A program made the translations under genes and the position numbers. 64,000 nucleotides of DNA, taken from Astrothelium macrocarpum (lineage: Eukaryota > Ascomycota > Dothideomycetes > Trypetheliales > Trypetheliaceae). Positions 42,811-52,780 of the stretch are shown here, piece after piece; within the stretch, counting starts at the first letter, position 1; the number at the start of each line of letters is the position of its first letter. The stretch lies in contig JAGEMR010000010.1 in NCBI GenBank assembly GCA_021030915.1, positions 434,001 to 498,000 on the forward strand, read 5' to 3'. The notes beneath the pieces were generated by a model. It did not search any database and had not been told where the DNA came from. It was given only the letters and a program-made list of their open reading frames with translations.

Positions 42811-43616
42811 AGGGGAATTTGTGGATTAGGGAAGATAGAGCACAAAGGCGTGGAAAGCGTGTTTGCTTGGGCTGCTTGCGGTATCTAAGTATGGATGGGG
42901 AAATGCGCACTAATAGAGTTCCAGTAATAGCGAAAGCCTTTCTTCTGTTTCGAAAGCTAAGTAAGATCTAGACTTCAGTCGGCTTAACGACCTGAAGATC
43001 CGGCTGGGGTAACGATGGTTTCTGCATACGCTGAAAATTCTGGGAGTTTTGGAAGATAGGAAATAGTGAATCGCGATTTGTTCTCGGGCGTTCGGAAAGT
43101 TTGATACCTTTTGTAAATATTTGATTCCTCGACATTCAAATGAGATCTATTCACAAAATGAACTCTTGTTATCTATGGGCTTGCACTAGAGTTTCACTGG
43201 CAATTTCGGGAGCTACGGATGTAATTTGTAGAATTGGCCAGGTTATCGATGAATCAAAGTACCTGCAATCCACTCATGAAATGATTAAATCTGAATTTGC
43301 TATCTAAGAAGCTAGCACAGCGCTAGCTACGGAGTCTTTGCAACATTGTGGCTTTCCGATAATGCTTTGACTATTGAATAGAAAAAGCCAGCATCCATTG
43401 CTAAGAATTTCAAACCGCCAACGCCAGATTCTGCTGTGGCAGAGAAGACGTGATGCTCCTTGCACGGGCAGAAATCAGTGCTGAAAGAGATCTTCGCTAG
43501 GTCATAAAATCTAGAGGTGCGTAATAAAGGCCGAACGAAGGTGTTAAGACTCAGCGGCTAGGATATTGTCAGCGATTCTTGTTCTGGAGTGTAAAGATTT
43601 TAGGGTGCAATGTGAC
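42811..43616. other. Convergent intergenic region, GDP-mannose transporter / SKP1
   Basis: 806 bp between facing stop codons; AT-rich, no coding signal. Long for two 3' UTRs, but I saw no other gene. Confidence 0.5.
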
Positions 43617-44220
43617 TCACTCTTCAGCCCACTCATTCTCTCGGCGAATCTGATCCTCTTCCTCCGGAGTGAAGTCATTCTGGATGTTGAATGTCTTGCG
43701 GATTTCCTCTGGAGATTTGCCCTTGATCATGTTTGCGACAGTTTTGCAGCCAACGTCCAGAAGTGCCTTGATGTCAAGGTAGTTGGCTGCCAGGATGATC
43801 TCAAATAGCATCTCTTGATCGACTTGCATGAATTTCTGATCCCACTCGTCAATATCGGTTGTCTTTTTCCGAGAGTCAGAGTCATCCTCGTTCGTTGCAG
43901 GAGGATCTTTCTTGTGCTGCTCGCACCACTCGAGGACCTTTTTCAAGACAGCTTCATTGACCTATAAACTGGGTGAGCGTCGATTGGACCGGAGGAACTA
44001 CAAATGTAGACACTTACATTGAGAATAGGAATCGGTTCACCAGTATCTCCCAAATCCTCGAGCAAGTTCTTGATGAGTACAGAACGGGTTGCAGTCTCCT
44101 TGTCTGACGCAAAATCAGCCCGTGTCAAAGGTGGCGAGTCTATATGGGGGACCACTTACCAACGGTAATGTCGACTCCGTCAGAGGAGTTCAGAACGATG
44201 GTTTGGCTGCTGCTGGACAT
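43617..44220 (-). CDS. SKP1: SCF ubiquitin ligase adaptor Skp1 (SconC)
   Basis: Three exons: 44220-44160, 44103-44018 and 43961-43617, 163 aa, the normal length. Skp1 links cullin-1 to F-box proteins in SCF ubiquitin ligases; in filamentous fungi it is known as sconC through sulphur regulation. Conserved blocks: IVLNSSDGVDITVDKETATRS, NEAVLKKVLEWCEQHKKD, DEWDQKFMQVDQEMLFEIILAANYLDIKALLD and the F-box-binding C terminus GKSPEEIRKTFNIQNDFTPEEEDQIRRENEWAEE. All three exons join in phase with GTAAGT donors. The third exon begins VNEAVL after a TATAG acceptor. Confidence 0.96.
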
Positions 44221-45393
44221 GGTTGTAGATTGGAAAATGAAGCGGAAGTAATTTGAAGAGGATGGAGCAGAAGCTGAAGATGTTCTGAATATTGAAGGAC
44301 AGATGGCTGTGAAGGTAGCGCAAGTTGTTGGTGGAAAGAAGTTACGAAAGCGGCAAGGACAAAGGGCAGGGAATGTGGGTATTTATGACTCCCAAGCGAG
44401 CACCAGTCCGTAAGTGAGGTGTGGCCAGTGACTGTTGGCAGTGAGGAAAGAAGTATGTTAGGTGGAGCTACTGAGGCAGCAATCACGGCTGGTGCCGTCA
44501 CTTTTGCGCGGCCCGAATCAGTGAATACCTTACCTCAACCCTGGTTAAAGCCACTCACATCTTCCAATTAAGCCTAGCCGCTCGTTGCTGTATACATTTC
44601 TACAAGGCCTTTAGTCAGAATGCCCAAATTCCTGCACCTCACACGCTTCTACTAAGCGCACTTCCATCATCAATCTTTGGGAGAGTCGAGTCCTTTGTCA
44701 TGGATAACCTCACGCTAGTGGCGACTTGGCATACCTTGTGATGTCTTCACTTTGTCATCATTTGACGGTATTTTGTGACTTTCTCGTCTGCAGTTGTGCA
44801 GCATTGCCGTTTGCAGCTTTGTGTGGGCACCGTCAATCGCATTCAACGGTTAAGGTGAACTCTGTGAGTGGGGAAGAAGAGTATGTGCATGATTGGTGTC
44901 CTTGTAGACAAATTTCAAACCCAGTCTTTTTGCTTAATAGTACTGTACCGCCTTCTGTTCAAAAGTGACACCATAACAGTAGATTTTTAAACATCTAGAA
45001 CTAAATAGGCCCGGAATCGTTGATTGAATTCAAACATCATATTTCACGGTCCAGTGCTACGAGATGCAGGGCATGCGATCTTCTATCTCTGGGACTAGAA
45101 CGGTCGAACACGAGGTGAAAATAGAAACTTCGTCAGGCCAGTCAAGGAATCATATTCTCACAAGTGCCACCATTGGTTAATTTCATAGGTACCGAACTCC
45201 CAGATGGAAATGGAATATGACGAAATTCCCTGGAAGCTAAGAAGTAAGTTGGACAAAACGTCGACAAGCTGTTTCCCGCAGCAACTCCTACATTGCGGAC
45301 CTGTCTCATGGAGATGCCCATTCTTCCCAAACGGGATCAGCATAATGTGTTCGTCTGACTTCCTTAGACGACCGGCGCGGTCTAGATTAAGAC
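44221..45393. promoter_or_regulatory. Divergent promoter region, SKP1 / VPS18
   Basis: 1173 bp between divergent starts. Pyrimidine-rich stretches lie upstream of SKP1. An 80-codon open frame at 44726-44968 is Cys-rich but has no ATG start and no convincing splice context, so I did not call it a gene. Confidence 0.45.
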
Positions 45394-48300
45394 ATGGCTA
45401 GCAATGCGGGTAGCGGCTATGTGGCTGCGAGTAACCTACAGCAGGATAGCAGTGAATCGCTTCCGATATTTGATGTCGAACCCGTACAGCTTCGCTTCGG
45501 AGTTTCTTCAGACTTTGTTGCTGCTGAAGTCGCGAACAATGTCCTCATTCTCGCATTATCAACTGGCCGTATCTTGAGAATTGATTTAGATAATGCAGCT
45601 GACATTGATGGTACGGCGTTTTTGATGGGCTATGTGTAGATTGACCATTTACTGACGGACGTAGATATTGATCTCCCGAAAAAGACTTCAGAGACAGGAA
45701 TAATTCGGCGGCTGTTCCTCGATCCTTCGGCCTCCCACCTACTTATTACGACCGCTTTGGGAGAAAATTATTACCTACACACCCAATCGCGCCAGCCTAA
45801 AATCCTGTCGCGTCTGAAAGGTGTTTGGATTGAAAGCGTTGCATGGAACCCTTCACTACCGACTGCATCAACAAGGGAAATATTGATAGGAACAGGAGAT
45901 GGCACAATCTACGAAACATTCATCGAACCTTCCAACGAGTTCTACAAACGGGATGAGAAATACACTAGGCTCGTATTCAAGAGCAGTGGTGGTGCAATTA
46001 CGGGTCTGTGGATAGATACGGTCATACGTAGACCGGATTTCCGGCGGATTGTGGTAGCGACTCATGGACGACTATCACACTTTGTTGGACGCCTCGGTCG
46101 GCCTGCACATGAAGGTAGTGGTGCTATTTTTCAAAAAATCTTTGAACCCGAGAGCCCTACGGTGAATGAGGATCCTAGACCCTCTGGAAATACGTCATCC
46201 ATATTAACCATCTCCCCTGAAGCTGATGAAGGAGCTGCGCAGGATGAAGTTGCTGAGAGACCATTCGCGTGGCTTTCTGGCCAAGGTATTCTTCACGGAG
46301 TAGTAAAACGAGCGCAGGACTCCGGAACTTTCTTGGCTGAATCAAGGCTAACGTTAAGATCCAAGATACCACCTTCGAAGACTGCAGGTGGACGTAATCG
46401 AACCGCTCTGGAAGCTATACAGTCGATTGTTCTCAGTCAATGGCACATCATCTGTCTCGTAGAAGGCCGCATTGTCGCCGTCAATCGACTCGACGACTCT
46501 ATTGTCTATGATGAGGTTGTTCTAGAAGCATCCCAGAGCGCACTTGGTCTGATATCTGATCCTACGAAAAACACGTACTGGCTTTTTACTACTCAGGAAG
46601 TCTTCGAGATCGTTGTCAATGATGAGAGTAGAGATGTCTGGAGAATAATGCTCAAATCTCAACAGTTTGATGCCGCCTCGCAATTTGCCAAAACACCCAC
46701 GCAAAAGGATGTCGTGGCCTCTGCTGCTGGTGATCATCTTGTCAGCAAAAAGCAATATCTTGAGGCAGCTTTGGTCTACGGTCGAAGTACCAAATCTTTT
46801 GAACAGGTTGCTCTTACATTCATTGACCAAGGGGCACATGATGCACTTCGAAAATATCTCTTGACCAAGCTTCAAAGCTTGAAGAAGACAGCCACGATGC
46901 AGAGGATGATGCTTGCAAGCTGGTTGATGGAATTGTACATGGCAAAGCTGGACTCTCTTGATGACACCATCACCACCAGAGCTGAAGGGTCTACGGAAGA
47001 AAGCATAAGCTCCGCGCCAACTTCGACCGAGACTGCCAACCAGCTCTCGACCCTCCGGAAAGAATACCAAGACTTCGCAAGCCGTCACAAAGGAGATCTT
47101 GATCACAAAACTACCTATGAGATCATTAGTAGCCATGGCCGTGAAGAAGAGCTCCTTTACTTTGCCACGGTTGTGGACGATTACAACTACGTTTTATCAT
47201 ACTGGGTTCAACGTGAACGCTGGTCCGAGTCTCTTAATGCGCTCAAGCGACAAACTGATCCGGACATATTTTATAAATATAGCAGTGTCCTCATGGCTCA
47301 TACCGCACCCGAATTCGTCGACATCCTTATGCGGCAATCTAATCTTGATCCCGAGAAACTCATTCCCGCCCTTTTGAACTATGACCGGTTGGTTCGAGTG
47401 TCGCTAAAAGAAAACCAGGCAGTACGATATCTGTTGTTCTGTATTAATAGTCTCAGCTCTACCGATCCAGCAGTACACAATACGCTCATCGGTATCTATG
47501 CATCTTCGCCTTCTCGGGATGAAAGCCCCCTTCTCTCATATCTCGAACAACAAGGCTATGCTAATGCCGGCCGCGACTCTTCTGAATTGCCTTATGATGC
47601 AGACTTTGCTCTTCGCTTATGCATCCAAAACAAGCGCATCCGGTCTTGCGTCCATATCTATATGGCGCAGAATCAACCGCTTCGCGCTGTTGAGTTGGCC
47701 CTTCAGAATGATGAAATTGACCTTGCAGCCTACATTGCAGACCAGCCAGACACATACGCGTCCTCTTCCAGCACTTCATCCCCCACGCTCAGAAAGAAAC
47801 TTTGGCTTGCGATCGCTAAACGTGTAATTGGGTCTGGAGGCATCAAGGCTGCCATCGAATTTTTACATCGTTCAAATAACTCCATTACATCCTCTACATC
47901 TACCGAAGCAGCACCGTCGCAGCAGTTGTTGCGCATCGAAGATCTTCTTCCCCTCTTGCCGGATTTTGTTGTTATCGATGACTTCAAGGAAGAGATTTGT
48001 GACGCATTGCAATCCTATTCTCGCCAAATCGATGCACTCCGACAAGAAATGGACGATTCAGCTGCCACATCACAACACGTCAAGCAACAACTTCGTGATC
48101 TTGACAAACGTTATGCAATCGTGGAGCCGGGCGAGAGATGTTATGTATGCGAGTTGCCCCTGCTGACACGCAGTTTTTGGTGCTTCCCATGTCAGCATGG
48201 ATTCCACGTTGACTGCCTGACCAAACGCGTCGTCGAATGGGGCGGCATCGGAAAGGCGAAGCGCATAAAGGATCTTCAAAAAGAGTTAGAGGGTGTGCTT

Positions 48301-48450
48301 GGTGCAAAGGGCCAAAAGAGGGACAGGCTGAACAGGGAACTGGAGCGGCTTGTCGCAGGCCAGTGCCCGTTGTGTAGTGAGATGGCCGTGCGGAGAATCG
48401 ACGAGCCATTCCTATCTTCATCGGACAATCAAAACGAATGGGTGCTCTGA
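45394..48450 (+). CDS. VPS18: Vps18/Pep3, core subunit of HOPS and CORVET
   Basis: Two exons, 45394-45610 and 45665-48450, 1000 aa. Vps18 belongs to the class C core that tethers endosomes and vacuoles before SNARE fusion. The N-terminal half is a beta-propeller of the Pep3/Vps18 family (FDVEPVQLRFGVSSDFVAAEV, TGIIRRLFLDPSASHLLIT, ENYYLHTQSRQPKILSRLKG). The middle is an alpha-solenoid with clathrin-heavy-chain-like repeats (KKQYLEAALVYGRSTKSFEQVALTF). The C terminus carries a RING-H2-like zinc finger: CYVCELPLLTRSFWCFPCQHGFHVDCL and, after a helical insert, CPLCSEMAV. The 54-nt intron interrupts NAADID/DIDLPKK and is confirmed by frame on both sides. The RING helix insert between the two Cys halves is typical of Vps18. 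Confidence 0.95.
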
Positions 48451-48957
48451 ATCCTGAAAAGGCATAGCATATTTGATCAAGAATGCGTACCCTACTCCCA
48501 GCTATCAACGTTCTGGAAAAGGCCGCATTGGGCAAGGATCATCCGTCAGCCAATCACAAATTTCTTACTCAAGACAAGGCTCGCCCAGCACGGTAGACTT
48601 GCATGTGTGAGCATGATAGCAGCCTTGGACCCTAGCGATTATTGTCGCTCGCCCTATCTTACAGAGTCCTTGTGTCCACTGCTTCACGCTCTAGAGCAAC
48701 GACAGACAGGGTGAACCGAAGGCCAAATTGGCCCCCAATCACGATACCCGTTGCTCATTGACCCGGAATAAAGACAGTTACAATGCCCCATCCCCCATCC
48801 AACACTCTGTTCATTTCACAATCTTACTTTCAGTCCTTTTCCTCACGAGCTCTTGACTGCGCGGATTCTGTCCTGCTTGGTTCAACTCACTTAAATTCCA
48901 AAAACAAAAGTCTCCATCAACCTATGAGATATTGTTGCCAATCATCTCTACTCTATA
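48451..48957. other. Intergenic after VPS18
   Basis: About 500 bp holding the VPS18 3' UTR and possibly the promoter of the small Cys-rich ORF. No other coding signal. Confidence 0.4.
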
Positions 48958-49266
48958 ATGCGCTATCAAATCTACACTCATGGAGCTTGCATTCAATGCG
49001 GCGCCCGTGCCAGCAATCTTGGCAGTGTGACCCCTTGTGGACGCAGGGGCAAAGCGGTTGTGCATGATTGGGATCTCAATTGCAATGTCCCATGTTTGGG
49101 CGTGGAAAGAATAGAGGAGACGGAAATGGCAGAACAGTGTCGGAAATGTCAGGACGAGAGGGACTCGGGTAATGGGACAGACACCACGACTAAGGCGCAG
49201 TCTCAGAAGGGTGCAGCAGGCATGGAGGAAGAATTTGAAAAAGACCTTACAGCTGTTCAGTGTTGA
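48958..49266 (+). CDS. Small Cys-rich hypothetical protein
   Basis: An intact 102-codon frame starting with ATG. The N-terminal two thirds are Cys-rich with paired spacing: ACIQCGARAS, TPCGRRG, VVHDWDLNCNVPC and EQCRKCQDE, eight Cys in total counting a terminal one, which suggests zinc binding. The C-terminal third is acidic and polar. No signal peptide is apparent, so the Cys are unlikely to be a secreted-effector pattern. Pezizomycotina genomes contain many short proteins with such CG..C..C arrangements and unknown function. It lies between the facing stops of VPS18 and RPA49, where 3' UTRs are expected; without transcript data it could be a chance frame. Confidence 0.5.
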   Translation: MRYQIYTHGACIQCGARASNLGSVTPCGRRGKAVVHDWDLNCNVPCLGVERIEETEMAEQCRKCQDERDSGNGTDTTTKAQSQKGAAGMEEEFEKDLTAVQC

Positions 49267-49620
49267 AAGAAGAGAGTCAGGAAATGGACCCGCCTCGAGA
49301 GCTCCCAATCGCGGAGGGAAGTACATGGTCTTTTGAGTCTTGTGGGTTTGCTGAAAATCATGGAATATGGCACGTGATATAAGTGATATAAATGTCAGGA
49401 CCTGATAAATAAATTCTCGTGGACAAGATGTGACAATGACAATTTCCTGCCTATAGTCTACCTACTGAGAACTCATGTGACTATGGTGCTAAATAATGAC
49501 CTCGGAGCTGAATGATTTGAAAGGTCGGTAGAGCAAGCAGATTTGGTAGATAAGAGGATCTGCGTGAAAACTTGGTATCTTAAAGGATTTATAGTCAAGT
49601 CTAGCGGCCAAAAAATACTC
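49267..49620. other. Intergenic before RPA49 stop
   Basis: 354 bp, AT-rich, probably 3' UTR sequence; no coding signal. Confidence 0.4.
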
Positions 49621-51164
49621 TTATCGCCTTCCTCTCTTGATAGGCCGTTGCACGGGGAAATCTAGTGGCAGTTTCAACACAGCTACTTTCATACCACCCA
49701 TAGCGTTCTTGCTAAGTTTCATATGAATCCGTTCTGCATCAGTCGGGCTCCTCACCCGACATCCCAGCTCCCTAAAGTATTGCGTCAAAGCATTATCGTC
49801 CAGCTTCAAATCCAGCTTCAGATCGCTACTCGTGACTTGAAAGTTATCCACAATGAGAGCCAGTGCACAAACGTGGGTGCAGAGATAGTCACTGTGCCAT
49901 TTACCGACAATACCCCCGTCCGAGAAGGTTCGTTCGATTTGGCTCACCACAACCTCATGGGTCTTTAGCTTTTCCTTGAGTTCCGAGGTCTTGGGCAATG
50001 CTTTCGTTCCGCGCTTTCCTGGTTTCAGACTTGCGTTAAAGTCCAGCAAAGTCGCAATGTATCTTAGAATCTTCAACTTCTGTATGTCTCTGCCAGTCCC
50101 AGAAGCCAGTGAACGAAGGCGATTCGCGACATATTTGGACGAACAGTGTACGGCCATTCCTTTCTCAACGGTTTCCATCCATTCGCGTACATTTAGAGCC
50201 TTCATCACGTCCGTTCCTATCAAGTCATCGATACTGTACACGTCGGCCGGCTTCTCGGCCTTCAAATCGGCCTTTGGACGTGGCTTCGCTGCGTCCACTT
50301 CGGCTTGCACTGCCGCCTGGTCTGGTCGATCTTTCGTTGCCGCGGCAGCGTCGCTCAGCAGCGCTGAGCTCACAGCATCCAATTTCTCAGGAGCGCCGCC
50401 AGCAGCAGTAGCTTGATTCGAGGTGATGGCGTTTTGAGCGTTGGCGGAAATGACCTTTTTGGCGCGCTTGGAGCCGAATTCGAGGCCGAGCTCCTGGCGT
50501 TGGGCAGAAAGCGTGGTGCGTTGACGGGCGGCGGCGGCTGCAGCAGCACGCATTTCCACGGCTTCGACACGTGGCACGTGGCGGATAGTCACTTTCCGAG
50601 ATGGTATCACCTTGACAGTAGAGGTTTGGGGATCATAGATGCCGACATAATGTTTGAGGTCATTGTCCGCAGTAGAGTTCGGCTTGGTCCATTCCTCTTT
50701 CCCAAGGAAATCGAGCTTAGGATGGGAGGACGAATGGAGGAGGAGCTCATAGCTGACAGGTTCAGGCTTGTATCCGGCTGGAGCTATTCGTGGGTCCTTG
50801 AGAACGCTACCGCCAGTTTTTTTCTTATAAGTCCGTAGGGAGATATTGTGCGGCAGAGCAACGCCCGGTGAAGAAGCTGGAGGAGATAAGATAAGCAACA
50901 AAATAGAAAATCAGCTGTTTAATTGCATTCAACCAGCTTGAAGAATCCAGTGTGGTTGATCAAAGAGTAGCACAGCTCTTCTTGTTTAAATAGAATCTAT
51001 GAAAAATGCGAAGCAAATGAGATCAGCTAAAACTCACCCACCACGGGACACCAGTCATCTTCCCCTTCTACCAGTCTAAATTTGACGGTATCTTTGGAAT
51101 TATTATCGACATGAGACTCACCACCTTCATCTGTGTCTCGCTTCCTCTTCTTCGTTTCAGACAT
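49621..51164 (-). CDS. RPA49: RNA polymerase I subunit A49
   Basis: Two exons, 51164-51038 and 50876-49621, with a 161-nt intron, 460 aa. A49 forms a heterodimer with A34.5 on RNA polymerase I and helps initiation and elongation of rRNA transcription in the nucleolus. The N terminus is a basic MSETKKRKR leader followed by KFRLVEGEDDWCPVVASSPGVALP across the splice, the start of the TFIIF-like dimerisation domain (NISLRTYKKK; ELLLHSSSHPKLDFLG; HYVGIYDPQTSTVKVIP). An Ala-rich linker leads to the C-terminal tandem winged-helix domain (YSIDDLIGTDVMKALNVREWMETVEKG; SKYVANRL; LKILRYIATLLDF). Divergent from the promethin-like gene. Confidence 0.92.
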
Positions 51165-51470
51165 TAGGGTTACTGATTGGATAGTTTCACGATCTTGCGA
51201 GCAGACGGTCGAAAACTAGATCTGGCTGTCAGGAACATGTGCTTTGGCGAGCTAAGAGCCACAATGTCAAAATTTCGCCGAACCACAGTATGGCGGTGCA
51301 CTATGACGTAGAATCGTCATTTCCTCTCCAGCCTGGGTAAAAATGAGGTGCCGTGTTTAATTTCGTAGGGTCCAAGCTTGACCTCCAAATTTACAAGATC
51401 GTCTTGTACTCTATCAAGCAGGCATCTCCCTTCTTCATGTCCCGCTTGTTCGTCAAATTTCACACGCAGA
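51165..51470. promoter_or_regulatory. Divergent promoter, RPA49 / promethin-like
   Basis: 306 bp between divergent start codons. An upstream in-frame extension of the promethin-like frame (from 51378) lacks an ATG, so this stretch is taken as non-coding. Confidence 0.45.
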
Positions 51471-52201
51471 ATGTCTACTCTTCATAATCTAGGGGCTGCT
51501 GTCAAAGACTTCGCAGACAATCTTTTAACTCAGAGCCAGAAGCTGTTTGACAGCTTCTTCCCACCTGAAAAGAGAGCTACATTCATCGAGAAATTACAAG
51601 CTTGGGCTTCTGCAAATCCCAAATTCGCTGTACGCTATTTCCTCCTGTTGACAAGCCCGACATGATGTGTTGCTAACTGAATAAGGCATTCCTCGCAATA
51701 AACGCCGTTTTTACTGGCATACCTTTGATACTGTTCATTACATTCGTACTTTGCGCCTTCAGCTTCTCTCTTATTGCCGCCCTTCTTTCCGGAGCGCTAG
51801 CAGCCCTCGTACTCACAGCCTTTGCCGTTGGAGTCGCTCTCTTTTTCGCTGTTCCCACATTCTTCGTGACAACCTCTGGCGCTGTATTCCTTTTCTTATG
51901 GGGACTAGGAGCATTTCACATTGTCAAATGGCTCAATAAGGGCGATAGTTCTACAAAACCAGGAGAGGCAATTGGGGACAAACTAAACAATTTTACTGGT
52001 GGACGACTTGGCTCTGTCATCAGTAATGGCCAGAAACATGCTGCGAATGGTAATAGTAATGGGCTTGCCAACGGCGACGCTAAGAGAGCTGATGAGCACG
52101 GCAACGGAAAGCCAATTGCTAGTATTGGAAACAGTACGGATCGGCCAAGAGGATATGTTGATACGGTAGCCAAAGAGACAGGAGTAGACTGTGTTTCCTA
52201 G
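51471..52201 (+). CDS. Promethin/LDAF1-like lipid droplet assembly protein
   Basis: Two exons, 51471-51629 and 51686-52201, 224 aa. The family (animal LDAF1/promethin; yeast Ldo-type proteins) works with seipin at ER sites where lipid droplets form. The N-terminal 50 residues are amphipathic (KDFADNLLTQSQKLFDSFF). The centre is a compact, very hydrophobic block of about 85 residues, AFLAINAVFTGIPLILFITF through SGAVFLFLWGLGAFHIVKWL, likely several short hairpin helices, with Gly/Ala-rich turns (SGALAALVLTAFAVG). The C terminus is polar and Asn/Gly-rich. The assignment rests on hydrophobic architecture and overall resemblance, not on a sharp motif. The 56-nt intron has a GCTAAC branch site. 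Confidence 0.7.
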
Positions 52202-52780
52202 AAAACCGGTAATGTCACAAACCCAGCTTTCTATTGTATTGTTGCCTCAATTCTACAATTTAGACTTGCTGTTATGCATGAACCTGACAACGTGCATCTC
52301 TCCCCGTACTCCAAGAATTGTAGTTAAGTAGCATATGAAGGAAATTAATAAATCGCTTTTATCGCCTTAGGTGATTGTCAATCAGTCACGAGCAGTAATC
52401 TCTTTCTAAGCAATGGTGCACATTTATGGCGGGGTATTTAAAGATTTTAATCACTCACGCACATCTCTCAAATCGAGAATTTGGTATGATTGAAATCCAA
52501 TGCCAAGCAAAATAAAAGTTGGTTCAGATGACATGATCAGTGAACTTTCAGCTACAGGAAACCATCGCTGTCAGACCAGCCTCCCTATGACTTGAGGTAC
52601 CTCATCCGGGATCTTGCCTCCGGGAAGCACGGAATGCATATGCAACTCCGCGACTCCTTCTGCCAGAAATGGTGTCATTCTCAATCACGTCTGCATGTAG
52701 ACGTGATTGCTCGTCATCTTTGCTACTCCCTCTTTCTAACGTCTTAGAACGAGTCCTGTGCTTCCTCGACTACGATAAAC
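52202..52780. promoter_or_regulatory. Intergenic / CDF transporter promoter
   Basis: 579 bp between two genes on the same strand. The first part is 3' UTR of the promethin-like gene. The rest is the promoter and leader of the CDF transporter and contains the perfect inverted repeat at 52682-52709. Confidence 0.5.
52682..52709. repeat. Perfect 11-bp inverted repeat upstream of CDF gene
   Basis: Arms CAATCACGTCT (52682-52692) and AGACGTGATTG (52699-52709) around a 6-base spacer. It ends 71 bp before the ATG of the CDF metal transporter. Each arm contains an ACGT core. It could be a dimeric regulator site, or, if transcribed, a hairpin in the leader. Confidence 0.75.

Noticed and set aside
44726..44968. 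Cys-rich 80-codon plus-strand frame between SKP1 and VPS18
   Set aside because: It does not begin with ATG and has no convincing splice context. It resembles the Cys-rich ORF at 48958 only in a VHDW segment and scattered Cys.
46522..47136. 204-codon minus-strand frame
   Set aside because: Antisense inside VPS18 and without homology; a shadow frame.
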